Below are positions 22,990 to 34,916 of a DNA stretch of 64,000 nt, one piece after another (position 1 is the stretch's first letter; each line of letters starts with the position of its first letter). Location: assembly GCA_000328365.1 (NCBI GenBank), contig KB305274.1, forward strand, positions 32,362-96,361. Direction: 5' to 3'. This DNA is from Capitella teleta (Eukaryota; Annelida; Polychaeta; Capitellidae). The position numbers and the translations under genes were made by a program. Under the pieces are notes generated by a model, which was given only the letters and a program-made list of their open reading frames with translations, made no database searches and was not told the DNA's origin.

Positions 22990-25815
22990 TACATTAAATG
23001 TCAAATGCACTTTGCCTGCTGTATACTAAATTAAACTATGATGGTAGAAGAAGAAGGATGAAATAAACCAAATATGCAAAGTACGTTGTTCACTTTCTCC
23101 CTCATAAACAGTAGTATCTTTTCATCCTATATTAATGATAAATTTTGCATTCGGATCGCGCAATAAACTAGAAATTGTTCGGAAACGCAGTAATATAAGT
23201 AATGTGTAACAGAGTAATTGGGAATACTCTTATACAGATGAAAATAAACTGTTGAATTGCTTAATTAAAATAGATATTGTGATCGGTGCATGCGGGAGGA
23301 ATGGAAGATCAAAGAGCAACTACCTTACGAGTATATAACCATTAATCCATTATGCAATTTTTGGGACCAGCTATTAAATCTTGAACATAAATATACTCGA
23401 CAGACAAATTGTTCCAGATAAGCGAGGATATTTTTCTTTTTTTAGCTGGAAATCGAATGAAATTGTTCATACAAACGCAAATCACATTCACGAGTCACAA
23501 CTGGAGCCACATGTGGCTTAATTTAGTTTTTTCTGGGCGTGCAATTGCCAATCTTTATGATATTTATATCAGTGTTCAGCTCAAGATATACCAGTATAAA
23601 GTGAAAGGGTCATGACATCGCACCATGGCTACGACGTTCTTTGAGTTATTTGTCGCCATATGATGTCATTATATTTACTTATATGTCTTCTGAAGTGACT
23701 AAAACTTGTTTTGATTAAAGTTGTTGATGAAATTGTTAACTGACTTTGACAGAAAATTTAGTGGAGTTTTCTGAGCACCATTTGCGGTTCCATTGCTGTT
23801 AATTGACAGTTATCCCTGAATTAATGCCAAGCCACCCATGCCTTTCAATTTGTACATTGTGGAAAAAAAAATCAGTTCAAAGATAGCGGCGGATGTGGGG
23901 ATTTTTCAAAGTTGAAAATTTGATCGCCAATAACTCATTAACTAGTTATGCTAGCGACTTCTAACTGGCATTAATTGGTTCATTGCATCAATATGTGAAA
24001 TAAAGCTCGGAAGTATTACTGCTCCTAAATGCACCGTTCTTGCACAATAATATCGACTATGATTTTTTCAAATGCCGATAACTCAATCGTTATATAAGCT
24101 GTAGTTTCGAAATTCGCAGAGTATATACTACACGTACACATCTTACGAAATCCTGATTTTAAATGAAGTTACTTGAAGTTCAAGTTCATTGCGTTAATTA
24201 AAGCCTTAATTGCATAATTTATTATTATTTTGAATTTGTTTATTCATTAAACTTTTATTGCAATACATTTGACCAAATAGAACATTCTTTGACTGTCTGG
24301 TGGTATACTGCAATGATAATTGGTTTAGCCTCGTGCAATATAATAATTCCAATGCATATATACCAATTATACTGGACTGAGCCTAGCTGACTCCTGTTAG
24401 GGTCATAAATATGCAACTTCTGTCAACATACAGATTGAGGTAGTCCATCTGGCATTTTAGAAGATGCTGCACAGCCAATGGGCTATACGCGCCATAGTAT
24501 TAATAATCCTTGTAGTTGTTGGATTTCAATGGTTTTCATTGTAAAGTCATGTCAGGTAGAAATGCATATTTAGCTCATTGGTTGCGCAATTCTGCTGTAA
24601 AATCATAAATTGATACATATAGTTTGGCATCATGAACTAATATTGCTGCGATTACGTTCATGTTTCCTTGATCAAGTTTATCAATAGATTAATTACAAAT
24701 TTTCCTTGTTCCCATCTCTGATTGATTTTAGTTTGTTTTTTTTTTTGCGGTTTTTTTTTTTTTTTTTTTTGGGGGGGGGGATAAAAAAAATTAAAGAATA
24801 ATTGATACATTTTAGCAAATTTGAAATTTTAGAGTTTTGCTTTTAGCATTGAGTAGATAGACTTCTTTTGGCCCACTCTGTATATCTTCTGTCAAAATAA
24901 GAATGTTTTTTGTCAGTGTCAAACCGTCTGCTATACATACGTAAACATTGCCTGCGTATGGTTTTTTAATCTTTTTCTTTTTATTTCTGATAAAATATTC
25001 TCGACGGCTGAACCAATATCTGGAAGATTTCAACGTAATTAAGGTTGTGAATGTGTTGCATATACATCAACATTGGCCAGCACGTCGCACGTCAATTTCT
25101 AAGAAACGTGTAGAATGAATAGGTCACATTTGTTCCAGTAACTTTCATAAGCACATCAATCGCATCTGATCATAATATAAGGATGATGAGAGTGCTCGAA
25201 ATGACGTTTACAAGGATTCGAGAATTCGCATAATGATCTTCAGTCTCCAAGTCTGGATCGTTCAAAAAGATCAAAACCAAGCATGTTAGAGCCGCACAGC
25301 GATTTTACAAGAAAAATACGTTTTCCCGCCAAAACATCGACGGGAATTAAGGGGGGTGAAGGTAAATTCTCAGCCTAACGGCACATGGAATAACACTAAA
25401 CAATATGCATGGCTCACCTGGCTATTGCGCAAAAAATAGCACAATGCATGTGTATCATGAATACAATACGTGTAATACAATTGGTATATACAATTATTTA
25501 ATATAATACAATAAATACAATAGATTTATATAATTATATCAGGGTATAAATATAATCAACGATGCTGGTGATTATGTGGATCAACGCTCGATTGACGAGT
25601 TTAAAAAGGTCGACATATAAACTATTCAACCTTTTTGTGCTCACAAAAACCACGAGGAAAAAACGGGATCGAAAAAATTCAGTGGACTGAATACTTACAA
25701 CACATGAAAATTCCAGATGTTAGCTGTTATTCCTGCTGATTATTGTTTCATGTGCTGCAAGGTTGTTGTTTTTAGGGCTTTTTTTTTTTTTTCGTTTTCT
25801 TTGAAGAGCTTGGGT
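22990..25815. other. Non-coding stretch after the serpin
   Basis: AT-rich, no recognisable exon or RNA gene. It contains a T-run followed by a G-run near 24737-24780. I see no structure that I can name. Confidence 0.5.
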
Positions 25816-25819
25816 TTTT

Positions 25820-26203
25820 CAAGTCAATGTTGATGAGATCTGTATGTTACTAAAGTACGTACTTAAAATAACTGACATAAGAAAAAAGTCTGAATTTAAA
25901 TTATATTGCAAGTACACAAACAATAACCTTCCAGAATATTTCCTTCAAAACTACATTCAAACAAATCGGCAAACACAAACGCATCCTCGCCGAACAAGAC
26001 ACGAAAATATGCTCCCCATCCCACCACATAGACATCACTTTTTCAAATCAAATCTTAGATACACACTAGTGCACACAGTTAATAATTTACCTCCGCACAT
26101 AAAATCACTCTGCCATACGAACTGTACTGTTACATTCACTAAAAGAGCCAAAGCACATATAATTAACCAATACTCCACAATATGCACTATACCAAATTGT
26201 TAA
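25820..26203 (+). mobile_element. LINE 3' end fragment (reverse transcriptase C-terminus)
   Basis: The open stretch 25844-26203 reads KSEFKLYCKYTNNNLPEYF, then TRHENMLPIP and VHTVNNLPPHIKSL, ending with a basic segment and a stop. The order LPEYF ... TR ... P ... WNxLP-like (here VNNLPPHI) is the usual C-terminal region of Jockey/CR1-type LINE proteins. Only this end of the element is present. Confidence 0.65.
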
Positions 26204-26594
26204 ATCTGTCACAATCGATAACTCCCCTTCCCATCCAATTCACCACCCATAGATATATTGTCAAATTCTATCCATCCGCCATTCTCATCCTCCACCTCTG
26301 TAAGTTTTGTCTATTGAGTGGACAGTGGTTGATATGCATAATTTTTATTTCAAGGGTGACATTTTCAACAGTCGCTGTTCAATGTCTATGAATTGATTAA
26401 TGGTCCTTGTGACTTTTTGTGAATTCAAGGCGACTGCAAAAACAATAAACCAACGAAATGTGAAAAAATTTGTCAAATTCCTCAGGGATGCCAGTTCTAT
26501 AATTGAACAAACATACAGGTGCTCCATTTAATATCACAGACATACATCAATCATGTATGAACACAAAACAATCCAAATGAAAAACGAGCATTCA

Positions 26595-27233
26595 TTATTC
26601 AAGTTCTACTTTCAAATCTGGTTCCACAGAAGCTAAGAAAGCTGGATACTCGACTCCCCGCTCCTCAAAATACTCCACTCGGACGTCAGTGAACCCAGCC
26701 GCTTCCAAAGAAAACATGTAGTTGATGGGATCAACAGACATCATTGGAAGCAAGTTCTTTTTCTTCAACACACTGTAATGCTTCAAATCAACAACGGAAA
26801 CCAGTTTGGAACCAGGTCTAAGCACACGATATAATTCCGAACAGGCGAGCGACATATTGCTCCAGAAGAAAAAGGTGTTCACGTGAAAAGCACTGTGAAA
26901 AGTGTTGGGTTCATATGGCAAGTTGCCAACTGTTCCAAGTGAGACATCGATTTTATCTTTTCTGATCAATCTCTTGAATTTGGATGAGGCATGTTGAACA
27001 CACACATTGGATATATCTATTCCAAAGATCTTTCCGGAGCCACCTGGAGGAAAGATTAGTGAGAAATGTGCATGGTTGCATGATTTGTGCTGACCTCTCA
27101 CTTGTTTGGCAGCGTATTTGAGGCCTTCGCCTCCACCAAAGCCAACCTCCAGCACGTCATGATCAGGTTGGATGTCACAGAGATCAACAGCCTTCTGCTC
27201 CAAGTGACGATTGCTCAGTCGCATTCGATGAAA
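26595..27233 (-). CDS. Class I SAM-dependent methyltransferase (5' exon missing)
   Basis: Two minus-strand exons, 27095-27233 and 26595-27043, joined by a 51-nt phase-1 intron (27044-27094; GTCAGC...CCTCCAG with a CTCACTAATC branch-like site). The join gives AAKQVRGGSGKIFGIDIS. Motif I is VLEVGFGGGEG, motif II is the acidic end of strand 2 (IFGID), motif III lies around LGTVGNLPY and post-I features follow (LRPGSKLVSVVD), as in the Methyltransf_11 family of small-molecule methyltransferases. The first seen exon is preceded by ACTTTAG, a good acceptor, so one or more 5' exons are missing from this model. The substrate cannot be read from sequence. A longer reading through the intron stays open, so retention would add 17 residues without a stop. 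Confidence 0.85.
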   Translation of the reverse strand, partial: FHRMRLSNRHLEQKAVDLCDIQPDHDVLEVGFGGGEGLKYAAKQVRGQHKSCNHAHFSLIFPPGGSGKIFGIDISNVCVQHASSKFKRLIRKDKIDVSLGTVGNLPYEPNTFHSAFHVNTFFFWSNMSLACSELYRVLRPGSKLVSVVDLKHYSVLKKKNLLPMMSVDPINYMFSLEAAGFTDVRVEYFEERGVEYPAFLASVEPDLKVELE

Positions 27234-27710
27234 CTAAAGTATAAGAAAGAAATAACATATAGTGCCAGTTAAAACCACACTCCCAATTACAACCACACCC
27301 CATCTTTTTCAAACAGGTATTGATATAATTCATGTACACTATCACTAGGCAAATGTAAACAACATGCCGAAATAACTTAATAATAGTACCCACTCCCCCC
27401 TTCTAACAACATCTCCTTACAGGTACTTACAGGTACTTACAGGTCCTCTTCTGATCTTCAGGCTTAAATAGCCTCTTACGATCAGCTCCTTTTATTTTAT
27501 TTTATTTTGATACATTTGGATCTGCATTGATCTCAAGAATGACCATGGAAGCCCAGAAAAACCCGGAACAATCCCATGCCTTGCTAAAACTCCCTTACAA
27601 ACACTAACCCTAACCTAACTCTAACACCCTTAAAGCTGCTGTATGATTTGAGCTCTGTCCTGGAATAACACACACAAGCTGTGTTTATAATTCAATTGCT
27701 CGTTCATTTT

Positions 27711-27760
27711 NNNNNNNNNNNNNNNNNNNNNNNNNNNNNNNNNNNNNNNNNNNNNNNNNN
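27711..27760. other. Assembly gap (50 N)
   Basis: Fifty undetermined bases. The true length of the gap is not known from the sequence. Confidence 1.
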
Positions 27761-27904
27761 GCTTGAGCATGATCTTTTACACTTCGGGCAAACTATCCCC
27801 ACAGTTGACCACGTGAAAAAAAAGCTAGGACCCCGAGGATTAACACGCACCACTGCTCAGATAATGACAGGTGGCAATACCAGAATACAGCATTGCAGGG
27901 TTAG

Positions 27905-29072
27905 CTATCAGGCTCACAGGGAGTCTTACCAGTGAGCGAGCAGATGTGGACAAAACTCAATGCAGTGAATGCTTTCTGTCTATATATATAATATCAAGGG
28001 AAGTCACTGATTCCTGTCAATCTTAGGACGCTTGCCTCGAAAGCAATCTTCTCTTCAAAAGAGGGAGCCGAAACTTCGGATCTGGCAAGATCACCAATAA
28101 ATGAAACGATTGACACCAATAATCTCGTACGGCAACGCCTAATTACTAATTAATTGGCCAAAAATCCAATCAGTTGCAAAACGACTAGCAACGGGTACGA
28201 TGCATCCATTTTGTCGGACCGCAGCAAATTTTCAGCGCGCAGCGAACTCACGATCGCTAAATGTCGAAATAAAATCCTTAAAACCGGAATGGAGCTGTAA
28301 AAGTGTAGAGCTCAGGATACATTCTTAATTTAACAGATTGGCTTTAGAGTGAAACATCCTGTCTGTAATTGTCTCTCGAACAATAAAAGCTATTCTGAGA
28401 GTCAAATTGAGCATGGAATAGGTTAGAAAAAGGAGTTAGAGTTAAAAGACACATTGCATTTAAGTAAGTTGACTTGACGGGAATTAGCAGACGACACACA
28501 CAACGCCCTCTGGTGTATAGGTTTAGAATCGTTTTATATACCTCACAACATGTTGTGTTATCTATCTAATAACTTTAGAATTTATAACCAGTATTACGAA
28601 CTATAAAATTATCTGAATACTGTTATATGCATCCAATAATTTATAGAATCGTACTGCTGGACTGATCTCTATCGAGTGAATGCTCTGATTAATTTCAATT
28701 GCATTTCTCAGCTGGGCTATTATTGATCAATCACTGAGCGGCTTGTTAAGGTGAAGGTCGAATGCTGCAGCGATCGTGCCCGTTGGTAGTCGTTTTGGAA
28801 ATGGAAGCATTTTTGTGCAATTAATGACTAATTAGTCACTGCCGTGCGGAGTTTTTGGTGTCTATAGGTTCATTTATTCATAATCTTGCCAGATCCGAAG
28901 CCTCAGTTCTCTCCCGTGAGGGGAATGTAGGTTCCGAGGCTTTGTTATTGTTCTGGTGAGAAATCAGTGACTTCCCTTGATATTATTATATACTATCTAG
29001 AAGGCTACATAGGCATTCCATGTATCCAGAGCCCACTGGTAAGACTCCCTGTGATCAGGCTGAGGGTCAAAC
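27905..29072. mobile_element. Foldback element, ~300-bp inverted arms
   Basis: The left arm (27905-28205) and right arm (28768-29072) are inverted copies. Shared blocks in order from outside in: CACAGGGAGTCTTACCAGTG, AATATCAAGGGAAGTCACTG, CTTCGGATCTGGCAAGAT, AATAAATGAA, and AAAACGACTANCAACGGG. The 560-bp centre shows no coding frame. A non-autonomous foldback or long-TIR element is the simplest reading. The arms' outer 80 bp are less conserved, and the core may begin at the CAAGGG flanked by ATAT on both sides. Confidence 0.82.
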
Positions 29073-29109
29073 AACCCCTAATATCGCTCACTCATACTTC
29101 GCTGTCCTG

Positions 29110-32100
29110 GTTCGTAATCAGCAAACTCGATTATATCTTGAACAAGAAATAAAATTTACCACATATCTTCCTTTCCAATTATCTCTTGGACATGCATAAT
29201 TGAACGTGAACGATTTGATCATATGAGAGGCACCTCTCCGAGCGTGAAAATACTTTGACATTACGACAACTTCGGATAAGATAAATCTCAAGATTTTGAG
29301 ATACTTTCACAGTACGTTATGATTTGTTCACAAGAGGGACGCAGAAAAAAATCAGGGCCAATAATACGGCCGTTTGCAACTAACCGATAATTTATATTAT
29401 GGAATTTTGAAAATAACTGATACATAATTCATATATTAACTAAAATGGAAAAATCGCATAAGGAAAAAGCGGGATGGTATCCAAACCTTCAGTATGTAGA
29501 GTTGAGCTGGGATATCGGACTCGGCGAAACGTTCCACAAACACGGCTACACGTAGGTTTGGACGAATCACAGACATCGTTACAAACGACGCATGACAACA
29601 ATAACATCCGCCTTCATGGTTTTAGCAGTTTCGCAGTAATTGTGACTTATATACAGACTTAGACTAGTTGTTCCAGTTAACAGGCCAGCGTCGTGGTTCA
29701 TCATCAGATCATGACTAGCATTATTCATTTTATGACACGGATCCACGGAGACAGCTGATATAGCGATGAATAATGACTTTGACTTTGACTCCACTTAAAG
29801 TTAAATGCATTCTCATCAGACTCATGATTCTGTGGTCAGTTGAATTCCTATTTCCTAATTAGTAATTATTAAAAGTATTACAATTATTCAGATTATTATA
29901 CCGTAATAATAAGTGATATTTACAATATAATTATTAATATTTTATTACATCTATAATTAAACATAATATGAGCATTTTAGTATACTGATTAAAAATAAAA
30001 TTGTAATAAATGAATACATGTATGACTATGATGTAGTACATGATCATGTACTATGATGTAGCCATCTTCATGATTATGTGATACTGATAGCATATACTAC
30101 TTTCTACTTCTATTACTAAAGAATAGCATTCAGGCTAGCACAGATATATCGGGCCAGGTCTGCGTACACCTCGGTCTCGCTGTAGTATCATGACATAAGT
30201 ATGTCAGCTATATTCAGGCCAACTACTGCAGTACTAGTACCAGCAGTAGCCTGCAAGTTAGCTGGGCCACTTATTTCGTCTTTTTTCCTTCATCGCCCTT
30301 TGATAAGCTCCTTGTCCTGTGAATCATGTCCCGCTCACAACTTTGAGAAACAACGAAGGGAAACAACATACTATTTATTGTACGCTACCCCTGCCCTGGG
30401 GAGCCTTTCATCTGTTATTGTTGAAGAAAGCTGAGAAGTGACAATGCAACTTATAGCCCGATTGACTGACCTGTCTAATTACATCAACGCCTTAAACTCC
30501 TTACGGGTCTGAAACCAACACAACTGGTCCTCGTGCTGTGACATGCATGCAACCCTTTCACTTGGGGGTGGAACCCTAAAAATTAGATGAGAGGCAATGA
30601 AGGAGGTAAGCAGAAAGAATCGTGTCACATGAGTACGGTGTGACTTTTCAAACCCATACAATTACAATACTGGTATGATATTAGCACATACTTATAGGTG
30701 GTTTGGCTAAATATATTTTTCACTCATTTTGCTTTTTATTTTTTTTTATTTTTTTTATGAAGATTTATGCTATATAGTACTCATAAATTATCATGATTCT
30801 GCACACATATTTATATTGGCAAATATATAATATTTGGAGTTTTCTATATTTCATTTATATTGGCAATATTATTTTTGGTGAATCTCAAAATTGAAAAAAT
30901 GAAACTCCTAAAGGAACCCCTGCTATTATCCTTATACTTGTGTATTTGCGATATTAAATTTAGCAATTACTTTCAATTTGCCAATTTTGCCAAATTAAAT
31001 GCCAATATCAGTACTCCTACAATAGTATGCATATAATTATGACATTCAATTCCACAAGTCCCCCTCATATCCAATTCATTAAATTCAATAATTATCATAA
31101 TTGAATAAATCCATAATTCCCAAGGATTCAGGCCATGTCAAGTTTCTTCTGTCCATAATATCCGTCTGAGACCATAGACATTAGCAGAGGACAATTGCTT
31201 TGTAGTTCACTGTTTAGACACTTTTGTACCTGCTCCCCATGTACCCACTTTCAAAGTGATACAAGTACATGTATTCCCAATTTTTATATGTGCAGAATCC
31301 ACTTCTGAAAACTCAAACAACACATACTGATCATGTAGATGTTATCATCATACCTTGGACTAATGAGATCACTATTTTGTTGGTATGTACTCAGTAACAC
31401 AGTTGCATAATGCATTGCTGTTTAAAATTGACTTTGCAACCCCATAAAAAGTAACACACATCAAGTGAGCTCCTTTAATCCGCATGGTCATCATATATGC
31501 AGCTCAGAAATTGAGACCCTCAATCTGACATCTTACAAAAGTCTCAGGCGCTCAGTACTAAATATGCAGGATAATTAAAAAACTCAGAGAGACTCTGGTT
31601 CCAGGTTTCTTATGTTGTGCCCACATAAGGTAACAGTGTTGAAAAAGATTGCCTTGCCACGTAATCCACTTGTAGGAATGGGAATCCAGAGAACTTTAAA
31701 ATAATTGGTTATCAGGACTTATGTGTGATCCACGAATGAATGAAAAATAATTGCGGTAATAAAACGATATGGATTTCACCTGAAGCTTATTATATCCTTA
31801 AATCCTTTTCGGTTGAACCCCAATCAAACTTTTTTGTGAGTATAAGTTAACCTTGCTTATGTCAAATAGTAATACATCATACATGTATCTAAAAGATCCA
31901 AAGTGTCCTCGATTTACTAGTATGTGCATTGTAAAATTACAATGTTATACACGTTCTAGTAAAGCCAAATATATGGTGATATCAATTTTGGGATCTTATA
32001 TCTGAAAGGATAAATATCAATAGAACTAGTTTCTTTGATAACCAACAGTGATTTTTAGTGTCTGATTTGTCTACCTTAATCTTTCATGGATTAATTGGTT

Positions 32101-33270
32101 GCATGGTCGCATGTGAGTCTCTTCGGAGAAGAGCTTGTTCTTTTCTTTGTATTCTTGATTCAATTAATGGTTAATCGAAGTATTGAGATGTCAACAATTA
32201 TATCCATGACCATTTCTATGCATTGTTACTGCGTTCAATCACCTCCTCTCAAACGGTCTCATTACGAACAATCAGTTGAGCTTCCTGCCAAGGCACTCGA
32301 CCACGGATTAACCAGCTCTCCTCCTTCTCCTCCTCCTCCTCCTTCTCTTCTGCCACAACTTTTCGATAGAATGTGGCAACATGATTTCCAGATCTGGCAG
32401 CAGCATTCGACTCAGTGTTCCATGAAGCAATCCGCCAGAAATCACCAGCCTATGTTATTTTATTCTGGAGTGTCTCACGGCTGCGTGATTAGCCCCTATA
32501 CACTATGATATACTGGATTGAATAAATCAAGACGGCTGCCCAGGAATTGAAGACATGAATAGAGAAGCAGAATCCAGATTTACTGTAGTCTGTATCCGCG
32601 TGAAAGAGGTAGGCCTAATCACTAGAGCATGTAAACTGTGTCTGCGTGTTCTGTATTGTATACAGTGTATAATGAAATTGTCAATTAGATCCGTCAGAAG
32701 TTCAAAACCCATGTTAGGCTTCAACGTATATACTGCCATAAGTGATAAGGTCTCAGGGTGATAAGGTCTTGTGTAAGGTCTTATACAATGTATTTCAATA
32801 TACACGATGCATCGTGGGTCGTACTGTCTGATAATTATAGGATATTGTATAGTACTATGCTAGTACATAACTTCGAGATGTTTATAATATGTACACATTA
32901 CATTAATTTACGTACCCCAATTGGTAATACAGGTAGTACTATATAGTAGTACTATAGTTTCACTCGAAGTATAAGTAGCACATGATGTAACCAGTAAAAC
33001 AGAAGAAAAAGCCTAAATTCCCCCACCGCCTCACAAGTGCGTTATGATTATAACCATATCCGAGCTTCACCCCGATGGCTTTAAGCAGTTCGAGCAAAGA
33101 GAAATCTCATTGATGATTGAGCGCCGTATAAGCGGCTCGTGTGATGTTGGCCTTTCGTGAAATAACACTGTTAACACCGTTGAAAGCGTTAAGGCTTCAG
33201 CGCTACTCACTGCTGTGGGCTATAAATAAACTCTTTGGGAAAGTAGGTCTCGCAAGTTCGGTGAGTTCGG
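29110..33270. other. Non-coding stretch
   Basis: AT-rich with no gene that I can support. One copy of the AAGTGCGTTATGAT motif lies at 33035-33048. Possible first exons of a downstream gene could be hidden here. Confidence 0.45.
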
Positions 33271-33271
33271 A

Positions 33272-33720
33272 CTCTCCGTGAGCTGGCATCGAAAATATAC
33301 GGCATGTCGTGAATTGTCGTACGGCATGTCTTTGTGTTGCGTACGATGTCGTACGACGTCGCCACACGACTCAATCGTGTTGGATGCCAAAGATGTCGAT
33401 TTTGATATCGGTGAGGATAATTTCGGCCACGATGAGATGGAGGAGGAGGATGGAAGGAAGAGGAGGTTGAAGTGGGGAAGAGGATCGAGGTGGTCGAAGA
33501 GGATGTCCACGAAATTAAAAGTGGAGGGATATTGGGCTCAAAGCACAATGGAAGAGTTAGGAAACGGACGACTTTTCTGGTAATTCTTGTTACTGCTTGC
33601 GTGATAATTGTGCTGTTATTAGGCCAAGTGAATGCAATGTACGTTTCTCAACTTCAGGAAACTCTGATGTCGAGGTCCTCAACAATGTCTGGCAACGAAG
33701 CGACCATGACGTTTCCTAAG
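33272..33720 (+). CDS. Possible small single-pass membrane protein
   Basis: Two open stretches can be joined by a 49-nt phase-1 intron (GTGAGGATAATT... to ...GGAAGGAAG, about 33411-33459), the same size as introns of neighbouring genes. The join gives DVDFDIEEVEVGKRIEVVEE, then a basic stretch (RVRKR) and a 20-residue hydrophobic segment (FLVILVTACVIIVLLLG), then about 35 residues to a donor-like site at 33720 (AAG-GTAATT). The basic-then-hydrophobic order suggests a type II or tail-type membrane protein. No family is recognised. The start codon and later exons are not fixed, so this may be part of a longer gene. Confidence 0.35.
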
Positions 33721-34021
33721 GTAATTAAGCAATCAGTTGGCCAGTTTAATTCATTTATTCGATCAATTACATAATACATGTAGTCTCATTTTCAATAAGG
33801 CTATAATTTTATAATTCCATTATTAATTCTGTTCAACCATTGAAAGTAGCGACATGTATGATGTATGGGCTATATCACATCACTGATTATTTATACAAAT
33901 CATTTAAGTTAACTATCAGGAATGATTAATCCAATGCTGATTCACTGATCCAGTGATGAATGATAATTGAATAGGCTAGTAGACTTGCTGCGGAACCAAT
34001 CATAATATAGTACTGCGTACC

Positions 34022-34860
34022 TATAGTTATATCGGAGTGTCTACGTACAAGGCCGCCGGGGATATAGCCGTGAGCTACGTACCAGGCCGCCTGGTGTGGA
34101 GTGGGTAATGGTCTACGTACAGGGCCGCCGGGCGCCTAGCGCTGTGGCTATATACCAGGCGATATGAATGCTAGGAAGCTCATGACCTGCACTACTCGCA
34201 GGGATATCCGATTGATTAAGTCCCAGGTCTACCTCATGTTAAAACCTATATGGGCAAAATTCATTATGAGCTGTTGCTAGCTAGGCAGCATGTTGAACTG
34301 CTTTTGAAGTTATCAGCGGCTACAGGGACACTGCTGGACTGCCTGCCATACAGTGGCAACGCTTGCAAGCATGAAGACGGGTATCGGTTGCATGAACCCG
34401 AGCCTTGCGCCTCGAGCTGCTCCTCGGACCTCCTGTGCCGCAGGTTGCTCCTTCCAAGCGTTCAGAAGCTTGACTTTCCTCCATTCTTGCTATTCTCCCT
34501 TTATCCGCCTTATGCCAGCCTCCTCATCTCTTCCCCCAAATTCCTCTGTTACTCCCTTGCCGTGCCTTTCTGGTTTAAAGCTTGATTTGAAATTCCACTC
34601 TACACCACATGAAATGATGGCTACACACACTGGAGACGGACACACGGCTTTCAGATCACACGCCCATAGCATTGCAACAATCCAAGGGCACTGAGCTAGG
34701 GTGATGCTCCTACTACCATCATACCAGCAGCGACAGCAGTGACTATATCCAAGGCGGCCTTGTACGTAGATCTCAACCCACTACACACCAGGCGGCCTTG
34801 TACGTAGCTCACGGCTATATCCCAGGCGGCCTGGTACGTAGACACTCCGTAGTTATATAT
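34022..34860. mobile_element. Foldback element with tandem 20-bp units in each arm
   Basis: Arms at 34022-34165 and 34740-34860 are inverted copies (about 120-140 bp). Each arm holds three copies of a CTACGTACMAGGCCGCCTGG-type unit at 34-38 bp spacing: starts at 34041, 34075 and 34113 on the plus strand and, on the minus strand, at about 34841, 34807 and 34769. The centre (34166-34739) has no protein that I recognise. The right arm ends about 56 bp before the first recognised inversin exon. Confidence 0.75.
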
Positions 34861-34916
34861 ACTTGTACAAAGTCTATTTTTCAGGCATTACCTGTAATAG
34901 CATATCTGTCTTGCAG

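Noticed and set aside
29000-33270. A CRISPR array, operon or phage-type defence locus
   Set aside because: The window is spliced eukaryotic DNA; no regularly spaced repeats or bacterial-type gene cluster are present anywhere.
34353-34694. Open frame of 113 codons before inversin
   Set aside because: Lies in the centre of the foldback element, overlaps another frame of similar length and shows no known domain; I could not make it the first inversin exon.
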